From Heterohyrax brucei (taxonomy: Eukaryota > Chordata > Mammalia > Hyracoidea > Procaviidae): DNA of 64,000 bases. The translations under genes and the position numbers were made by a program. The stretch is from the NCBI GenBank assembly GCA_028571685.1, contig CM053143.1:10407501-10471500 (forward strand), given 5' to 3'. Under the pieces are notes generated by a model. It was not told where the DNA came from. It made no database searches and was given only the letters and a program-made list of their open reading frames with translations. Shown piece after piece: positions 35,216 to 47,270 of the stretch. The first letter of the stretch is position 1. Every line of letters starts with the position of its first letter.

Positions 35216-36165
35216 ATATGTGCAGACTCATTATATGCCTGGGAGCATGATTACTTTGTATACTAGACACATGAGATATATATGCAATATAAGCAGTATA
35301 TATGCAAATGAGTAGTAAATACATACACACACAACCAGTTTCAAAAAAGTCATATTAGTCCACGCTTTTCTTGTCTCGAAGTCCCATTCAGTATCTGAAT
35401 GAAACCACTAGATGCTGACAGCAAAAGACAGGGTATGGATAACAGGGAGAGTGAAGCTTTAAATCAAATGTGAAATATTAGAAGCCTTGTCTTATAAATT
35501 TTATTTTTAGGAAATTCTATTAGGAGACATAACAGATAAAACATATATGTTCAGAAAAAAAAAATGGTAACAGTGCCTATTTTCAAAGCACTCTATTATA
35601 TCAGAAATGCTTTTAATATATCTTATGAAAATCCTTTTACCATACATGCAGTTATACCTTCAGTGATAATTGTGGCATGTTGTGACTCTATTTTTCTTAT
35701 AACTTTTCACAGATTAAAACACTGCTGTTATAAAAGCACATCCTCTCAGCTATTAATCACACATGCTTTAAATAGAAGCTATTAACATTTTGTAAGTAAC
35801 AATAAAGAGTGAAAACCTGATTTATAAAACAGTTCCCTGCTAAGATGTTTGGGACCTATGTAAACAATTAAAGACAACAATGAAAACACTATAAAGTTAA
35901 TTACAGCAAATTAAATAAAGGTGAAAATTATTGAACTGTTTCAATGGAATTTTTCTGAGTTCAGAAATACCAACTCTAAAGTTAGAGCTAAATCTAAAAA
36001 TTTGAGCAAATCATGAACACTATAAATCCTGGCTTGTATTTTCGGCTTTCTCTCTCTTTCACCTTTTTTGTTTTCCCCTTTCTTCTGTCTCTATGGCCTT
36101 GTAAAAACTAGCTAGTATTTATGGGCTATAAGATGATTTGGGGAGTTTATATTTCAGGGACAGAT
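35216..36165. other. no recognised feature
   Basis: AT-rich single-copy-looking sequence with a short 'atatatatgcaatataagc' type patch at 35270-35310. Confidence 0.5.
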
Positions 36166-36169
36166 GTAA

Positions 36170-36350
36170 ATCATACAACTGTAAGGTTGAAAAGGCTCTC
36201 AGGAGTTGTCTGCTTGTTAGCCCTTCATTTTACAGATGAGAAAACAGCAGCACAGGGATGTAAAGTGATTTATTCAATTTCACACTCTGTGAACGAGCTG
36301 CAACAAGAATTCAGGTCCCCTCATCCCTCCTGATACAGCACAACCCCTTT
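36170..36350 (-). mobile_element. MIR-family SINE
   Basis: 'ccttcattttacagatgaga', 'aaacagcagcacaggg', 'gaattcaggtcccctc' is the reverse of the conserved MIR core and head. Confidence 0.65.
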
Positions 36351-36536
36351 CATGAAAAATCTTTCAGGAAACAATATTTCCCGTTGGTGGAGTCATACAT
36401 GCCTTTACTTCCTACCTGCTTTCTTTCTTACATTTTATTCTATAGGGAAAACATAACCTCACAGCTATAACCATGGGGTTTTAGCCTCAAGTGGGCCTGG
36501 TTCAAGCTCAGGCTTTGCCACTTCCTAGTCATTGAC

Positions 36537-36740
36537 AGGAATCCCTGGGTGATGCAAACAGTTAACACACTCAGCTGCTAATCAAAATGTTGGAGATTCG
36601 AATCCACACAGAGGCACTTTGGAAGACAGGTTTGGCCATCCACTTGCAAAAAATTTGCCCCAGAAAACCTCAGAAAGTACAATCTTAGTCTGATACACAC
36701 AGGGTCTCCATTAATCAGAACTGACTCAACAGTGACTGAT
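36537..36740 (+). mobile_element. long-form AfroSINE with target-site duplication
   Basis: 'aggaatccctgggtgatgc', 'ggagattcgaatccacac', 'cagaactgactcaacagtg'. Flanked by TAGTCATTGAC (36526-36536) and TAGCCATTGAC (36741-36751). Confidence 0.88.
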
Positions 36741-36854
36741 TAGCCATTGACCTTACTTGTGACAAGATTCATGAGAGCGATAAACTTGTCCAAGTTTGTC
36801 CAGGAATTTGCTGGTTTTAAAACTGAAAGCCTCAAGTCCAAGAATCTCCCTCCA

Positions 36855-37018
36855 AAAACAAAACAAACCTATTGCCATCAATTCCATTCTGACTAAGGGT
36901 GACCCTATAAGACAGAGTAGAACTGCCACATAGAGTTTCCAAAGAGCACCTGGTGGATTTGAACTGCTGACCTTTAGATTAGCAGCCATAGCTCTTAACC
37001 ACTATGCTACCAGAATTC
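36855..37018 (-). mobile_element. AfroSINE, full length
   Basis: Tail 'cctattgccatcaattccat' at the left; 'agagtagaactgccacatag'; head 'cttaaccactatgctaccag' at the right. Confidence 0.9.
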
Positions 37019-37026
37019 CCCTTGCC

Positions 37027-37070
37027 AAAGCCAAGTGCTGTCAAGCTGGATCCGACTGAAATACCTCTTA
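37027..37070 (-). mobile_element. AfroSINE tail fragment
   Basis: 'gccaagtgctgtcaagctgg' + 'atccgactg': only the tail is present. Confidence 0.5.
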
Positions 37071-37213
37071 GTCCCAGGCAAACAGGCACAATTGCTTTCT
37101 TGACTCTCCAAGACTGAGTTCTTTTTACCAGTAAAATTTGAATAGTAATAATAATAATAACATCAGAGTGCTGCTGTAACACAAAAACTAAAGAATGTAA
37201 GAAAAACATCTAG

Positions 37214-37488
37214 CATAGTATATGGACCTAGCACATAATAAGCACTCACTTCCTTGTCTTTCACTGACTCATGGATTTAGATTTCTTTCCATGCAGGAGA
37301 GGCAGACTGAGAGTCTAATTATAAAAAGAGGTGATATGAAAAGCCGGGACAGAGAATCAACTCCACAAGCAAGCTGCAGACTTGGAGAAGGTGGGAGCAG
37401 AATAGAAAGAACAGAGAACACCAAGAAGGAAGGACAGTGCTTAAAGAGGATATTAGCCAACATATCAAATAAGGCACAATAGGGATTT
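37214..37488 (+). repeat. 275-bp direct repeat, left copy
   Basis: About 97% the same as 38016-38290 (I count roughly 8 differences over 275 bp). It abuts the left side of an LTR. Confidence 0.93.
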
Positions 37489-37490
37489 GT

Positions 37491-38015
37491 TGTTTTAGTC
37501 AGCTAGAGCTGTTCTAACAGAAATACCACCGAGTGGATGGATTTAACAAAGGAAGGCTTATTCTTACACAGTCTGGTAGGCTACAAGTCCATATTCAGGG
37601 TGTCTGCTCCAGGGAAAGGCTTTCCTCTTGTCAGCGCTAGAGGAAAGTCTGGTATTGCGTCAGTCTTTGTCCAGGGAGCATCTTGGCACAGGAACCTCGG
37701 GTCTGAAGGATGTGTTCTTGTCCCAGTGCTGCTTTCTTGATGGTAACGAGGTTCCCAATTCTCTGCTTGCTTCCCTTTCCTTTTATCTCTTGCAGGCTGA
37801 AAGGATTAAGCGTGGGCAAGCCATACTCCAGGGAAACTCCCTTTACAGCAGAGCATGGAAGTAATCCTATGAAGGAATTTACAGCCCCACCCTTATCCTT
37901 TAATATACAGTTTAGGGAAACCACAAAATGGAGGACAGTCATAAGATACTGGGGAATCATGTCCCAGCCACATAGCTACACATATTTTTGGGAGGACACA
38001 ATTCAACCCATTACA
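37491..38015 (-). mobile_element. MaLR-type LTR between direct repeats
   Basis: 'tgttttagtcagctagagct' at the left and 'ggaggacacaattcaaccca' + 'ttaca' at the right are the reversed ends of an ERVL-MaLR-like LTR. The same family is found at 43590-43947 (minus) and 22343-22689 (plus). About 525 bp. Confidence 0.7.
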
Positions 38016-38290
38016 CGTAGTATATGGGCCTAGCACATAATAAGCACTCACTTCCTTGTCTTTCACTGACTCATGGATTTAGATTTCTTTCCATGCAGGA
38101 GAGGCAGACTGAGAGTCTTATTATAAAAAGAGGTGATATGAAAAGCTGGGACAGAGAATCAACTCCACAAGCAAGCTGCAGACTTGGAGAAGGTGAGAGC
38201 AGAATAGAAAGAACAGAGAACACCAAGAAGGAAGGGCAGTGCTTCAAGAGGATATTAGCCAACATACCAAATAAGGCACAATAGGAATTT
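38016..38290 (+). repeat. 275-bp direct repeat, right copy
   Basis: Right-hand counterpart of 37214-37488, starting immediately after the LTR end. Its right flank (caggatcatggcagc) and the left copy's left flank are unrelated. Confidence 0.93.
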
Positions 38291-38632
38291 CAGGATCATG
38301 GCAGCTATTTCCAGTCATGGCCTTTGAAATTCTATCATGCCTTAGCATTTAATTCTATTTCCAACACTATAAATGTATGTGTATTCTAGAAGAGATTGAA
38401 AAATAAACAAGAGGAAATGATGTGCTACAGATTGAACTGTGCCTCCTCTTCTTGAAAGCTATGTTGAAACCCACACCTGTGGGTACCAATGAAACTGACC
38501 TTATTTGGAAATAGAATCTTCTAGGAAATTAGTAAGTTAACATGAGCTCATACCGAAGCACAGTGGATCCTCATCCAGTTTAAGTATTGTCTTCATAAAA
38601 GAGAAGAGACAGAAACACAGGAGAATGACAGC

Positions 38633-39239
38633 TGTTATGGACTGAACTATGTTTCCCCAAAATATCTGTTGTAAGTCCTAACTTCTCTGTTTGTGGATAT
38701 AATCCCATATGAAAACAGGATTTATTGGGCTAATGAGACCACATCAGTGTAGAATATATCTTAATCCAATCACTTTTGAAACATAAAAGGAGCAGATCAG
38801 GCACACAAGCAAGCAAGGATAAATGAGGAAGACTAGTACCACGTGAAGATCATGAAGGAACCAAAGAATTGAAGCTCAGAAGACCAAGGGCCTTCCCCTC
38901 AAACTGACACAGAGAGGAAGTCTTACCCTAAAGCTGCTGCTCTGAATTTGGACTTCTAGTCTTCTAACTGTAAAATAATTCATTTTTGTTCATTAAGTCA
39001 AGTTTGTAGCACTTTTGGAGCCCTGGTGGCACAGAATTTTCCATGCTATGGTGAGCTACAGCTGCTAATCAAAATGTCAGCATTTCAAATCTACCAGCTT
39101 CTCCCAGGAAACTGTGAGGCTGTTTTCCTCTGCCCTACAGTGTAGCATCTCTATGGGTTGGAAATGACACTACATCAATGCTTTTTTGTTTTTTGGGGGT
39201 GTGGTATTTCTGTTATAGCAGCACTAAGAAACTAAGACA
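38633..39239 (+). mobile_element. second LTR nested in the MLT1-like LTR
   Basis: Starts 'tgttatggactgaactatg' and ends 'aagaaactaagaca'. Flanked by ACAGC (38628-38632) and ACGGC (39240-39244). Itself interrupted by an AfroSINE. Confidence 0.78.
39017..39197 (+). mobile_element. AfroSINE, innermost of a three-level nest
   Basis: 'tggagccctggtggcacaga', 'cagctgctaatcaaaatgtc', body and a decayed tail 'gttggaaatgacactac'. It contains a short extra segment after 'cacag'. Confidence 0.85.
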
Positions 39240-39477
39240 ACGGCTATGTCAAGATGCATCTACAAGCCAAAGAACACCAAAAATCACCTGAGGCTACCAG
39301 AAGCTAAGAGAAACAAAAAAGGATTTTCTCTAAGAGATTTGCAGAGAACATAATCTTGCCAACATTCTCCATTCTGACTTGTAATCTTGTGAGCTGGGAG
39401 ACAATATATTTCTGTTCTAATAAGTCATCTACTTTTGTAGTACTTCCTTACAGCAGTCTGGGAAAGTAACACAAGGG

Positions 39478-40834
39478 GCAGTAAGGGATAAATTATATAT
39501 AAAATTCTATTACATGAGATGACTTTGGAAACATGGACAGTTCCCAAAAGAGATGAAAATGGGTACCGACGAACACTGACATATTTCTGGGGAAAAAAAA
39601 GTTTTCTAAGAGGAACAACTTACTGAACAATAATTATCAAATCTCCAAATGTTTTCTCTCCAATATCTGGCTGAAAGTCAGATAAGGAATGAGATAGCCA
39701 CAAATGAGGGGTAAAGATGTGCTTTTAGTCTTTTTCAAGGACCAGAAATAGAAAACAAATGCAAAATAATGATGAGACTGAAGCTGAAGCTATAGACTGC
39801 TAAGCTCCAGCTCAGAAGCAGGCAGAGGCAACCTGGAGTTCAGTTCCACTGAAATAATGGAAATCTCATTATTCCTACATTAAGTAAGGGATCAGGCCAA
39901 GGGCTAGTAGAAAACAATGGTTGAGAAGAGAGAGAAAATACAAATTCCAGCTGTTGCTTATCTTAGTTTACAATACACTTCATATTTGGGTAGACAAAGG
40001 ATGCTCGCAGGTCTCATCACCAGGATCTAGCCACATCAGCCACTGGCTTAGAGACAGGACTTGAAATACAAATATGGCAGGAGCAGGAATCCCAAGCAAA
40101 TAGTATAAGACCTGATTCTGGGCAGGGAAACCTGGAGACAATTATAATACTGAGTCAGAAAGCGGGGAGTGTAAAGGTAAACAAAATATAAATAGAATAA
40201 AACTGTCTACTCAAAATACGGCTGAATATTACTATAAAATAGCTTTCTTTAATTATAAAATGCATGTCCAAAACTAATACAAGGAAAAACAGCCAATAAA
40301 ATCAGCAATTAGAGTAGTAGCTCAATTCATAAGAAATTAAAACAATGAAAGAATGTAAAATAAGTAGGTTAACAGTGTCTCTACAAAGAGATAAAGGAAG
40401 AAATAATACTCCTAAAAAATAATATAAAAACATAAACAAAGCAGTGAGAAATGAAACAGGACTATGAAAAAGAACCAATCAGAATCTCCTGAATAAAAAT
40501 ATATTCTTTGAATAATTTTGTAGAGTCAAAATACAGAATAAAATCTAGATTGGACACAGTATAAGAGAATCACTGGATTACTGAGGAACTTGCCAGAATC
40601 CATCCAAAGGAACAGACAGAAATAAAACAATGGAAAAACACTTAAAACTTATAGGGAGTAGACTGAAAGATTGTAGCATGTATATACAAGAAATTCCAAA
40701 AGAAAAAAAAAAGGAAGGAAAAGCAACACTTGAAGTGTCAGCATTGAAAAATGTCATGGATCTGAAGATTGAAAAGTACACTCCAGATGCCATGCAAGAA
40801 GAATAAAAGTATATCCTTATCCAGACACTTCCCA
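39478..40834. other. no confidently recognised feature
   Basis: A-rich sequence. 40430-40800 could be a very old L1/HAL1-like fragment, but I cannot place it. Confidence 0.4.
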
Positions 40835-40837
40835 GCC

Positions 40838-40884
40838 AAGGCCAAGTGCCGTCGAGTCGGATCTGACTCATGGCGACCCTAGGG
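40838..40884 (-). mobile_element. AfroSINE tail, well preserved
   Basis: 'gccaagtgccgtcgagtcgg' + 'atctgactcatggcgaccc': close to the tail consensus with its CpGs intact, but without the rest of the SINE. Confidence 0.7.
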
Positions 40885-40954
40885 GAGATCAAAAATGAAA
40901 GAGAAAGATTGTTGTATGTTCTTTTTCACCAATTCTTACCTTCCCAATCTTTAG

Positions 40955-41120
40955 CTGGAAACTCTAGTGGCATAGTAGTTAATTAGCACATCTGCTAACC
41001 GAAAGGTCAACAGTTTGAATCCTCCAGGCAGTCCTTAGAAACTCTATGGAACAGTTCTACTCTGCCCTGTATGGTCACCATAAGCTGGCATCAACTTGAC
41101 AACACTGAGTTTGTTTGTTT
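40955..41120 (+). mobile_element. AfroSINE with perfect target-site duplication
   Basis: Full-length copy flanked by AATCTTTAG (40946-40954 and 41121-41129). 'tggcatagtagttaattagc', 'ctatggaacagttctactc'. Confidence 0.92.
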
Positions 41121-41312
41121 AATCTTTAGTTACCCACTATTATCAGGCTTTTGTCCTTGATACCCCAGCTAAAAACCTGGCAGTGGACACTACAGTGAGC
41201 CATTCAGACTCCCCTGAAGGACTCACAATGCAAGATGCTGGCAATAGTACCAAATATATCCAACAGCTACAAGTCCTCCTTGGAATTGCCTTGACTAAAG
41301 AATCATCTTGTC

Positions 41313-42815
41313 CAAATCATGAAGCAAGGCCAGGGGCTGATTGTAGAACAGACCATAAATTGCTCATATGCAAATTCTAGCTGAAACTGAAGAAAATCAG
41401 AACAAGTCCATGAGAGTCAAAGTATGATCTTGAGTATATCTCACTTGTGTTTAGAGACCATCTCAAGAACAGATTTGATAAGTTGAACACTGATGACCAA
41501 AAATCAGAAGAGTTATAGAATGACATCAAGGACATCACACCTGAAGAAACCAAGAGATCATTAAAACGACAGGAAAGAAAGAAAAGATCAGCATGGATAC
41601 ATCAGAAGAGACTCTCAGACTTGTTATTGAACACCGAGTAGCTAAATCAAAATACAGAAATGAAGTAAGAGAACTGAATAGAATATTTCAAAGGGCAAAG
41701 TATTATAACAACATGTAAAAAGCTGGCTGAAAGCAGAGAATACAAGAAAGATGTTTACCTATGTTTTATTGACTATGCAAAGGCATTCAATTGTGTGCAT
41801 CATAACAAATTAAGGATAAAATTACGGACAGTAGGAAACCCAGAACACTTAATTGTGCTCATAAGGAATTTGTACGTGTCTTAGAGGCAGCTGTTCAAAC
41901 AAAAAAAGACACTACATGGTAAAAAGTCAGGAAAGGTGTGGATCAGGGTTCTGTCCTCTCACCATGCCTATTCAATCTGTATGCCAAGCAAAAAAATCTG
42001 AGAAGGTAAACTATATGAAGATGTATGGGGCACCAGGATTGGAGAAAGACTTGCTAACAAACTACATTATGCAGATGACACAACCTTGTTTACTGAAAAG
42101 TGAATCTAACTTGAAACACTGATGAAGATCAAAGATCACAGCCTCCAGTGCAGATTGCAACTCAATACCAAGAAAAAATAAATCCTCACAACTGGATCAA
42201 TAAGCAACACCATGATAAATGGAGAAAAGACTGAGGTTGTCAAGGCTTTCATTTTACTTGGATCCACAATCAACACCCATAAAAATGGCAGTCAAGAAAT
42301 GAAAAGAAGCATTTGGGCAAATAAAGTGCAAAAGACCTCCATGAAGTGGTGAAAAGCAAAGATGCCACCTTGAAGCCTAAGTTCTGCCCGACCCAAGCCA
42401 TGGTATTTTCAGTCTCACATGCATGTGAAAGTAGGACAATGAATAAAGAAGATCAAAGGTGTACTGATACCTTTGAATTTTGGTGTTGGAGAAGAATACT
42501 GAATATGCTATAGACTCCCAAAAGAAGGAACATATCTGTCTGGGAAGAAGTAGAACTAGAATGCTTCTTAAAAGCAAGGATGGTAAGACTATATCTTATT
42601 TTGTTTGGACACTTTGTCAGGAGGGATCAGTCCCTGAAGAAGGAAATCAGGTTTGGTAAACAGACGGTCACCAAAAAAGAGGAAGACTCTCAGCAGGACG
42701 GACTGACACAGTGGCCACAACAAAAGACTCAAACATAGCAACTGTGGGCATGTCATAGGATAATGCAATATTTTGTTCTGTTATATGTCAGATTACCATG
42801 AGTCAGAACTGACTT
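41313..42815 (+). mobile_element. RTE LINE with internal deletion
   Basis: Pre-RT part 41313-41725 ('gaagcaaggccaggggctga', 'tggaatgac'-like text). Then a jump at about 41726 into 'gctgaaagcagagaatacaa' (RT), skipping roughly 0.5 kb present in the other copies. YADD-region 'ttatgcagatgacacaacc' at 42066-42084. C-terminus and tail to 42815. Confidence 0.85.
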
Positions 42816-43258
42816 GATGACACCTAATGACAAAAATATCATAAGATTTTTGTCTTCCTTAAGAAGATAATAAATAAACTGAATAATTTTTAAAGAAAAA
42901 TTTAGAGGTACTCTCACTAAAATATTAAAAATAACTTCTAGCAAAGTATATAATATATAGATTTTATACTGAGAGAAATCAAACAGAAATTACTGAAAAC
43001 TTCATTAAGCTAAAAGCAAAGAAAAAATGGAAGATAAACAAGAACCCAAATATGATGGTAAAAATAAATATAAATTAATAAGTACAATAAACAGATAAAC
43101 AGATTATCATCACATAATAAGAGAGATTACCAGATCATAAACTCCATCAAAAATACTGGTTATAGAAGCCCTGCACGAAACCAAAAACCATAAAAATATT
43201 AAAAATTCATGAAGAAATATGTACAAGCAAGTAATGACAAGAAAACTCTTGCAGCAAT

Positions 43259-43480
43259 TTTGTTGTTGTTGTCATCCAGTTGATTCCAGCTCAAGCTGAT
43301 CTATGTGTTTCAGTGTAGAATTGCTCCATAGGATGATAGCACAGTGATTATGATATTGGCTGCTAACCAAAAAGGCAGTGGATCAAATTCAACAGTGGCT
43401 CCTTGGAAACCCTCCAGGGCAGTTCTGCTTTGTCCTACAGGGTCACTATGAGTTAAAATCAACTTGATGGATATCTGAAA
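43259..43480 (+). mobile_element. two AfroSINE pieces, head to tail inverted
   Basis: 43259-43335 is a minus-oriented tail ('tgttgttgtcatccagttg', 'tgtagaattgctccatagg'). 43336-43480 is a plus-oriented copy ('ggctgctaaccaaaaaggc', 'aaaatcaacttgatgg'). Confidence 0.7.
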
Positions 43481-43589
43481 ACTGATATTTTTAGAATCTT
43501 GCACCTAACAGAGAAGACATATTCTTTCCAAACACGCTTGGATCATTTTCAATAATTGACCAAGTCAAATAAGATGTCTCAGAAGACGT

Positions 43590-43947
43590 TGTCTTAGTTA
43601 GCTGGTGCAGTTATAAGGGAAACATCACAAATGGATGGCTTAACAATCAGAAATTTATTGTCTCACAGTTTAGGGCTCTAGAGGACCAAAATCAGGCACT
43701 GGCTTCAAGGCAGGCTTTCTCTTTCTTTCATCTCTGGAGGGAGGTCCTGTCAATCATTCCCTGGTCTAGGAGCTTCTCACTGCAGGGACCCTCAAATCCT
43801 GCCTCATTAACGTCACAGAGGTTAGAATTTACAACACATAGGATAATTACATCAGATGACAAAATGGAGGACAACCACATAATATTCAGAATCATGGCCT
43901 GGTCAAATTGATGCATATTTTTGGGAAATAGAATTCAGTCTCTTACA
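43590..43947 (-). mobile_element. MaLR-type LTR, internally deleted
   Basis: 'tgtcttagttagctggtgc' to 'gaattcagtctcttaca'. Same ends and order as 37491-38015 but about 170 bp shorter. Flanking 5-mers GACGT/GATGC are only partly alike. Confidence 0.7.
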
Positions 43948-44339
43948 GATGCCAACCATGAGGTATCACAGAAAATAGCGCACAACAACCACTGGGGAAA
44001 AAAAAAAAACAAAACTGTTTTTTAAAGACACCCCAGAATAATTCTTTGGTTAAAGAGTAGAACAAAATAGAAATCATTAAAAACTTAGAAGTGAGAGTAA
44101 ATGAAAGCACAGAAAATCAAACCTTGTGGAATTTAAGTAAATTTTTGCTGTAAATAGATTTATTAAAACAAAGTAACTATAGAGGTGGTTAAGCAATCAA
44201 CTTTAAAAGATGCAAAACAACAAATTTATTAAATTTAAAGAAAGCAGAAAGAAAAAATAATGAAGACAAAATAGAAATGAACATAGTAGAATACTTCAAA
44301 AATAAACAGTGAGTATTTTCAAAAATAAAAAGCAATTGC

Positions 44340-46870
44340 TTAGGACTCGCTGGATCTGATCTGCCGGAAATCAGCTGCAGCCAGCATGGGGAACCTACCA
44401 GTGGTATCTAGAAGGCAATCTCTTCAGCAGGAAAGACTGAGGACAGAGTTCACTGGCACCTCCAAAATCAGTGAAAAACTGGTACTAGATTGTCAAAAGC
44501 TAAGAGACTTTCATCTAACCTATGGCACATGCATGCATCTAAATGTTTCCTTCAGGACACACTTCTCTCCCTTCTCCCAGCACGCCTAACTCCTTCTTTA
44601 CGCTGCATCTGGCTCTGGATTCTGACACCAACAAATGAGCTGGAAGTAAGACTCCTTAAACCTTCCCTGAGCCATTCTCTGAGACTCAGAAAGAGAACAA
44701 TTTAACTAATGGAAGAAGGCAGTTGGAGGGGGTGGAATCTGCTAACTCCCCTGAGTTGGAAATTCAGGGCAGAAACAGTTCCTTCTGGCATAAGGGACAT
44801 ATCATTCTCACAGACACTTACAGACAGCTTTTAGCCCCTAGACTTTCTCAGCAGATACCTGTGCATAAAACTAATCACCTTTGCACATCTAAGGCAGTAT
44901 AGTAGAGTGTGCACCACACATTTGGTGATTGACTACCTGGTCACCTGGGCTGAAACCTGACAAGAAAAGCAAACATAATCCTGGGCTTGCATATCTAGTA
45001 ACAGTTGAACCACCTAGTGACAGAACATTAGAGCTTCTAAGGCACCAATAATCAAACTAGCACACATGACCAGACTATTGGAACATTTCACAACAAAATA
45101 AGAAGCTGGAACATGGTAAATAAACATAAAATAAAGTCAACGACTTACTGATGGCTCAGAGACAATAGTCTACATCAAGTCACTTACAGAGGCAGAACAC
45201 AATGGTTTCAGAAAGCTCCCCAAACAAAGAATCAAAAAATTTTCCAGATAAAGAAAACTTCCTGATATGACCACAAGGAGGAAACAACAGATTAATATTT
45301 AGAACTCTTCAAGAGATCAGGAAGTAGATGAGGAAAAATGAAGAAAAGCATAGTAGCAAACTGAACAGGCTGCAAAGATACATACAGAGACAGAAATTAG
45401 AAATTCTGAAAACTAATTATCAAATTACAAAATCAGACAATGTAATAGAAAGTCAATGGAGCAGAAATGAGGCAATGGAAGGCCAAATTAGTGAGACTGA
45501 AGATAAGACACATCACACTAACATATTTAAGGAAAAATCAGGTAAAAGAATGAAGAAAAATCAAGAAATGCTAAGAAATAATATGGAACTCTATCAAAAA
45601 GAATAATCTCCCAGTGACTGGAGTACCAGAAGTGGGGGAATAACAGAACATACAGAGAGGATCATTGCAGATTTGTTGATAAAAACTTCCTTAATATCAT
45701 GGAAAATGAGAAGATATCTATCCAAGATGTTCATAGAACTGCACACAAGGTAGATTTCAAAAGAAAAGACACCAAGTTCATAATTAAACTGGCCAAAAAA
45801 AAAAGAATACAATTTTAAAAGTAACGAGAGATAAAGGAAAAATGTACTATGAAGGAGACTCAATAACACTAAGCTTGGAATACTCAGCAGAAACCACGAA
45901 GGCAAGAAGGCAATGGAATTAAATATACAAAGTCTTACAGGAAAATAACTGCCAACCAAGAGTTATATGTCCAATAAAACTGTCTCTCAAATATGATAGT
46001 AAATTGGGACATTTGGAGATAAACAGAGGTTTAGGAAACTGGGAAAAAATGAAACCAAAATTACAGGAAACACTAAAGGTAGTCCTTTAGTTAGAAAAAT
46101 GTACAACATCAGGTAACAACCCAAGACTAGAATGCAGAACACAGCAACTGGATATAAACCCAATAAAGAAAATCACAAAAATAAAGGTAAAACAGTGAAA
46201 ACAGTGAAACAGAGATGTCCTTATGTAAACATTGTAACAAATAAGGGGACTTAAAAATCGTTGTAAATCTTTCATGTGGAGAGGAAGTCAGGGCAATATA
46301 AAGAGATTACAGACTGTTTAAAATCTAGAAAAATAGGGGTAGATAACGAGATAACCACAAAGAAAATGATCATACCTTAGACTTAAGTGTGTGAACAAAA
46401 AGAGTGGGAAAAATATATCAAGCAAAGAACAGGAGAGGGAATGTTATTTTTGATAAAATAGACTTTGAAGTAAAATCCACCACACTGGTTAAGGAATGAC
46501 ACTATATAACTATACTAAATATTTATACACCCAACAACAGGGTCATAAATACATAAAATGAATGCTAGCTTCATTGAAAACAGAAATAGCTACTTCCAGA
46601 ATACAGTAGGAGACTTCAACACACCACTTTTCAGTGAAGGACAGAACATCCAGAGAAAGCTCGTAAAGACATAGAAGATCTAAATGTCACAATCAACCAA
46701 TTTGACCTCAAACATATACAAAATACTTCATCCAGCAGCAGCCAAGTGTATATTCTTTCCTATGCACATGGACCATTCTCCAGAATAGACTACATACTAA
46801 GCCATAAAGCAAGCCTCAATAAGGTTCAAAGCATCGAAATACTACAAAATATCTTTTCAGTCCATATTGT
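44340..46870 (+). mobile_element. L1 5' UTR, ORF1 and part of ORF2
   Basis: 5' UTR of the same type as 14105-16303. ORF1 starts near 45204 (atggtttcagaaagctcc) with coiled-coil-like text at 45328-45606 and a C-terminal part at 45900-46060. Past 46440, endonuclease text includes a 'YAHGPFSRIDYILSHKASLN' frame at about 46750-46815. It ends where an RTE begins. The ORF1-ORF2 spacing looks shortened near 46440. All frames are broken. Confidence 0.75.
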
Positions 46871-47270
46871 GTTTGTTGTTAGGTGCCGTCAAATCAATTC
46901 CAATTCATAGCAACCCTATGCACAACAGAACAAAACACCGCCCAGTCTTGTGCCATGTCCACAATCATTCTTATGCTTTAGCCCATCACTGCAGCCACTG
47001 TATCAATCCATCTTCTTGTGGGTCTCCCTCTTTTTTGCTGACTGTCTTCCAAGCATGATGTTTGACTGATACCTCCTGACTACATGTTCAAAGTATGTAA
47101 GATGCAGTCTTACCATCTTTGCTTCCAAGGACCACTGTGGTTGTACTTCTTCCAGGACAGATCTGTTTGTTCTTTTGGCAATCTACTATACATTCAATAT
47201 CCTCCAACACCACAATTCAAAAGCATCTATTCATCTTCCTGTCTTCCTTAGTCATTGTGCAGCTTTCATA
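46871..47270 (-). mobile_element. RTE 3' end
   Basis: Tail 'tttgttgttaggtgccgtca' at the left, then the antisense C-terminal region ending near 'gtgcagctttcataag'. Inserted at the end of the L1 fragment. Confidence 0.85.

Larger units (their letters stand above)
38421..39473 (+). mobile_element. MLT1-like LTR, split by a second LTR
   Basis: 5' part 38421-38632 ('tgtgctacagattgaactgtg', 'ccttatttggaaatagaatc'). 3' part 39245-39473 ('gatgcatctacaagccaaag', 'gagacaatatatttctgttc'). Together they read as one MLT1-type LTR once the middle is removed. Confidence 0.75.

Noticed and set aside
43590..43947. 275-bp-type flanks around this related LTR as well
   Set aside because: Flanks were compared and are not duplicated; only weak 5-mer similarity.
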